Shown here piece after piece: positions 61,308 through 64,000 of a stretch of DNA of 64,000 bases. The notes under the pieces were generated by a model, which made no database searches, had not been told where the DNA came from, and was given only the letters and a program-made list of their open reading frames with translations. The first letter of the stretch is position 1; every line of letters starts with the position of its first letter. The translations under genes were made by a program, and so were the position numbers. Source of the stretch: Proruminimicrobium sp963666965 (GTDB lineage Bacteria > Elusimicrobiota > Endomicrobiia > Endomicrobiales > Endomicrobiaceae); NCBI GenBank assembly GCA_963666965.1, contig OY762939.1, positions 1,426,001 to 1,490,000 on the forward strand. Direction: 5' to 3'.

Positions 61308-61316
61308 TCTTATTTT

Positions 61317-62576
61317 TTAAGTTCCTTCCTGCCAAGATGAAAGATACTTCTTCTGTTCCTGAGTCAGCACGTCGATACTTACGCCCATTGCTGCAAGCTT
61401 GAGTTTTGCAATTTCTGTATCTATTTTTTCAGGAACGCAATAAACTTTCTTTTCAAGTTTTTTTGCATTTTTAAACATGTACTCCGCAGCCAAAGCCTGG
61501 TTTGCAAAAGACATATCCATAACACTTGCCGGATGTCCTTCTGCAGCCGCAAGATTTACGAGTCTTCCTTCTGCAAGCACATGAATTTTTTTGTTTGAAG
61601 ATTTCAAAACATATTCTTCTACAAAAGCTCTTACCGTCCTTACAGACTTTGATATCTTTTTAATAGCCGGAATATTTATTTCAGAATTAAAATGTCCGCT
61701 GTTGGAAACTATTGCTCCGTCTTTCATAAGTTTAAAATGTTTTTCGTCTATAACGTTTAAATTACCGGTAACTGTTACAAAAATATCGCCTTTTTTGCTT
61801 GCTTCAGCCATAGGCATTACTTCAAAACCGTCCATTTTAGCTTCAAGAGCCTTAAGATGGTCAATTTCAGTAACTATAACATGTGCTCCCATTCCTCTTG
61901 CTTTTGTTGCAAGTCCTCGCCCGCACCATCCGTAACCGACCACGACAACAACTTTGCCGGCTATAAGTATATTTGTAGCTCTTATAATGCCGTCAAGAGT
62001 TGATTGTCCTGTTCCGTATCTGTTGTCAAAAAAATGTTTAGTCATTGCATCGTTGACGGCAATTATAGGGTATGCCAGGACTCCGTCTTTTTCCATGGCT
62101 CTGAGTCTTATAACTCCGGTCGTTGTTTCTTCGGTGCCGCCTATAATATTTTTAAGAAGATCCGTTCTTTTTGAAAATATCGTAGATACCAAATCGGCTC
62201 CGTCATCCATCGTAATCTGAGGTTTTATGTCCAGCACTGCATTGATATGTTTGTAATAAGTTTTATTGTCTTCGCCTTTTATTGCAAATGTCGGTATTGC
62301 ATAATCCTTAACCAGAGACGCAGCCACATCATCCTGTGTAGACAAAGGATTTGACGCACACAAATAAACATCCGCGCCTGCTGATTTCAATGTTATCATA
62401 AGATTGGCTGTTTCTGTCGTAGCATGCAGACAGCATCCGAGTCTTATGCCTTTCAAAGGTTTTTCTTTTTCAAATCTTTTTTTTATAAGCCTCAAAACGG
62501 GCATTTCTCTTTCCGCCCACTCGATTCTTTTTTTGCCTTCTGCGGCAAGTTTAATGTCTTTTATATCGTATTTCAT
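61317..62576 (-). CDS. ahcY: S-adenosylhomocysteine hydrolase
   Basis: 419 residues; splits S-adenosylhomocysteine into adenosine and homocysteine with bound NAD. LGCCLHATTETANLMITLKSAGADV, QPQITMDDGADLV-type segment, VVVVGYGWCGRGLATKARGMGAHVIVTE (NAD fold) and the C-terminal LAAEGHPASVMDMSFANQALAAEY. Forms the SAM cycle with metK, whose stop is 3 bp upstream of its start. Confidence 0.97.
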   Translation of the reverse strand: MKYDIKDIKLAAEGKKRIEWAEREMPVLRLIKKRFEKEKPLKGIRLGCCLHATTETANLMITLKSAGADVYLCASNPLSTQDDVAASLVKDYAIPTFAIKGEDNKTYYKHINAVLDIKPQITMDDGADLVSTIFSKRTDLLKNIIGGTEETTTGVIRLRAMEKDGVLAYPIIAVNDAMTKHFFDNRYGTGQSTLDGIIRATNILIAGKVVVVVGYGWCGRGLATKARGMGAHVIVTEIDHLKALEAKMDGFEVMPMAEASKKGDIFVTVTGNLNVIDEKHFKLMKDGAIVSNSGHFNSEINIPAIKKISKSVRTVRAFVEEYVLKSSNKKIHVLAEGRLVNLAAAEGHPASVMDMSFANQALAAEYMFKNAKKLEKKVYCVPEKIDTEIAKLKLAAMGVSIDVLTQEQKKYLSSWQEGT

Positions 62577-62579
62577 TTA

Positions 62580-63758
62580 TTATCCTTTTTTTATTTTTGA
62601 TATTTCTTTTTTAAGAGCCGCAACCTTGCTCAGTTTTTCCCATTTGAATTCATTTCTTCCGAAATGTCCGTAAGCGGCAGTTTTTGCAAAAACAGGTTTT
62701 CTCAAATCAAGATATTTTATTATTTCCTGAGGTTTAAGAGGAAACAGTTTTCTCACTATAGGCACAAGCTGATCTCCCGAAATTTTGCCTGAATGATGAG
62801 TATCAACCATAACCGATACAGGCTCTGCAACACCTATTGCATATGCAAGCTGAACCGTGCATTTATCAGCTATGCCTGTAGCGACTATATTTTTTGCTAT
62901 ATGTCTTGCCATATAACATGCGCTTCTGTCAACTTTAGTCGAATCTTTTCCCGAGAAAGCTCCGCCTCCGTGCGCGGCCATTCCTCCGTAAGTATCTACT
63001 ATAATCTTTCTTCCGGTAAGCCCTGTGTCTCCCAGCGGGCCTCCTACAACAAATTTGCCGGTAGGATTAATGTATATTTTTGTCTCTTTATCTATCCATT
63101 TTCCAACAACGGGCTTAATTATTTTTTCAAAAATCTCTTTTCTTGATTTTTCCGTTATCTGTTTGCCTGTTTTGTCAAGGATATCCTTAGTATGCTGTGA
63201 AGATATGACTACCGCTGATACTCTGTGCGGTTTCCAGTTTCTGTATTCGACGGTAACCTGCGACTTTCCGTCAGGTCCGAGGTATTTTAATATTTTTTTC
63301 TTGCGGACTTCGGTCAGTTTCATTGCAAGTTTATGGGCAAGAACTATCGGAAGAGGCATAAGTTCAGGAGTTTCTTTGCAGGCAAATCCTATCATAAGGC
63401 CCTGATCTCCCGCACCGCCTGTATCAACTCCCTGAGCAATATCCGGAGACTGAGTGTTCATAACATCCATTATTTTACACGTATTTATGTCAAATCCGTA
63501 TTTTGGATCTACATAACCGATATTTTTTACGGCTTTTTTAATTACTTTAATTTTATCGATCTCTGCAACGGTTGTAATTTCGCCTCCTACAATCAAAAGA
63601 CCGTTTGACGCAAAAGTTTCGCATGCAACTCTTGCCTTAGGATCCTTTTCAAGTATAGCATCCAATATACTGTCGGAAACAACATCGCACAGTTTATCAG
63701 GATGTCCTTCAGTGACAGATTCAGATGTAAAAAGCCAACTTCCCAATTCTCTACCCAT
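62580..63758 (-). CDS. metK: S-adenosylmethionine synthetase
   Basis: 392 residues. FTSESVTEGHPDKLCDVVSDSILD, GAGDQGLMIGFACKETPELMPLP, GGPLGDTGLTGRKIIVDTYGG and GGGAFSGKDSTKVDRSACYMARH are complete. Makes SAM for the methyltransferases and radical SAM protein also seen here. No SAM riboswitch is visible in the 13-bp gap to the upstream gene, so it is co-transcribed from outside the window. Confidence 0.98.
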   Translation of the reverse strand: MGRELGSWLFTSESVTEGHPDKLCDVVSDSILDAILEKDPKARVACETFASNGLLIVGGEITTVAEIDKIKVIKKAVKNIGYVDPKYGFDINTCKIMDVMNTQSPDIAQGVDTGGAGDQGLMIGFACKETPELMPLPIVLAHKLAMKLTEVRKKKILKYLGPDGKSQVTVEYRNWKPHRVSAVVISSQHTKDILDKTGKQITEKSRKEIFEKIIKPVVGKWIDKETKIYINPTGKFVVGGPLGDTGLTGRKIIVDTYGGMAAHGGGAFSGKDSTKVDRSACYMARHIAKNIVATGIADKCTVQLAYAIGVAEPVSVMVDTHHSGKISGDQLVPIVRKLFPLKPQEIIKYLDLRKPVFAKTAAYGHFGRNEFKWEKLSKVAALKKEISKIKKG

Positions 63759-63771
63759 AAATATCCCCTTT

Positions 63772-64000
63772 CTACTGCATATTGAATAATAAACCGTTAT
63801 AAACCGATAATTTATTCGGCACTTTGGTTCCTATAACGCTTGAATACAGTTTTACTTCTCTTCCGACACTGACATTACACCATATTATCGAATCTTTGAT
63901 TATGGCGCCTTCATGTATTTTAACATTGTCGCCTATTACTGTGCCGTCATCAATTATAACATTTTTGCCAATTGAGCAATTTTTGCCTATTACAGACTTT
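63772..64000 (-). CDS. Left-handed beta-helix hexapeptide-repeat protein, C-terminal part
   Basis: The last 75 codons of a gene entering from the right edge. Repeats such as VIGKNCSIGKNVIIDDGTVI, GDNVKIHEGAIIKDSII and SVGREVKLYSSVIG are isoleucine-patch hexapeptides forming a left-handed beta-helix, as at the C-terminus of sugar-1-phosphate nucleotidylyltransferases (GDP-mannose pyrophosphorylase or glucose-1-phosphate type). The catalytic domain is outside the window, so the substrate is unknown. Confidence 0.75.
   Translation of the reverse strand, partial: KSVIGKNCSIGKNVIIDDGTVIGDNVKIHEGAIIKDSIIWCNVSVGREVKLYSSVIGTKVPNKLSVYNGLLFNMQ

Noticed and set aside
63759..63771. Possible SAM riboswitch before metK
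   Set aside because: Only 13 bp separate metK from the upstream gene; no room and no SAM-box pattern.
1..64000. CRISPR arrays, phage or transposase genes
   Set aside because: No regularly spaced direct repeats of CRISPR size and no integrase, transposase or phage structural motifs in any frame.

Overview
The window is AT-rich, gene-dense bacterial chromosome from a diderm: it carries LptD, beta-barrel outer-membrane proteins, a TolC-less but clearly Gram-negative envelope gene set, and two-component and Pst systems. The electron-bifurcating NfnAB pair, ferrous-iron uptake (FeoB), radical SAM protein and fermentative-type enzymes suggest an anaerobe. The overall gene style fits Elusimicrobiota, and an Endomicrobium-like organism is my best guess; this is an inference from gene content and codon style, not a database match.

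Region 1 (1-13,100, all minus strand) is a nitrogen/glutamine block: glnA (cut by the window edge), a porin-amt-PII operon, a second amt-PII operon, purF, gdhA with nfnAB, and pyrG. Several of these transcripts begin with a good sigma-70 promoter followed by a leader hairpin. The glnA, purF and pyrG hairpins are related to each other, the two amt leaders form a second related pair, and the glnA leader also contains a short reading frame with two consecutive Gln codons. Together this looks like a glutamine/ammonium regulon controlled by leader RNA.

Region 2 (13,100-21,140, plus strand) is a phosphate block: a porin, pstS, pstCAB, phoU, phoB-like and phoR-like genes. The porin and pstC promoters share an almost superimposable array of four hexamers at 11-bp spacing (a Pho box), each with a -10 box at the same distance. 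Region 3 (21,140-25,060) has queF, feoB, a DtxR/FeoA-type regulator and a radical SAM protein. Region 4 (25,100-32,310) is a dcw segment murC-murB-ddl-ftsQ-ftsA-ftsZ followed by pgeF.

Region 5 (32,310-34,040) is an accessory patch: a small zinc-ribbon membrane protein and an orphan coiled-coil membrane protein bounded by inverted, hairpin-rich repeats. Region 6 (34,080-44,790) has an M48 lipoprotein protease, an arsR-permease-thioredoxin operon, a sensor-like membrane protein with lptD, a ROK kinase, folC and accD, then an NlpC/P60 protein and mscL. Region 7 (44,840-51,220) has the carboxynorspermidine-type polyamine genes, a DksA-like protein with a lysine-rich tail, panD, an RpoD-family sigma factor, apt and tRNA-Arg(CCU).

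Region 8 (51,220-57,250) holds repeat-rich and very AT-rich intergenic DNA, a methyltransferase-like membrane protein, an outer-membrane protein gene broken by a 2-bp frameshift in an AT tract, gph and glgP. Region 9 (57,430-64,000) is housekeeping: a DUF5679 protein, tex, yajQ, rpsI-rplM, ahcY-metK and the end of a sugar-nucleotide transferase-like gene. I see no rRNA, CRISPR array, transposase or phage genes.
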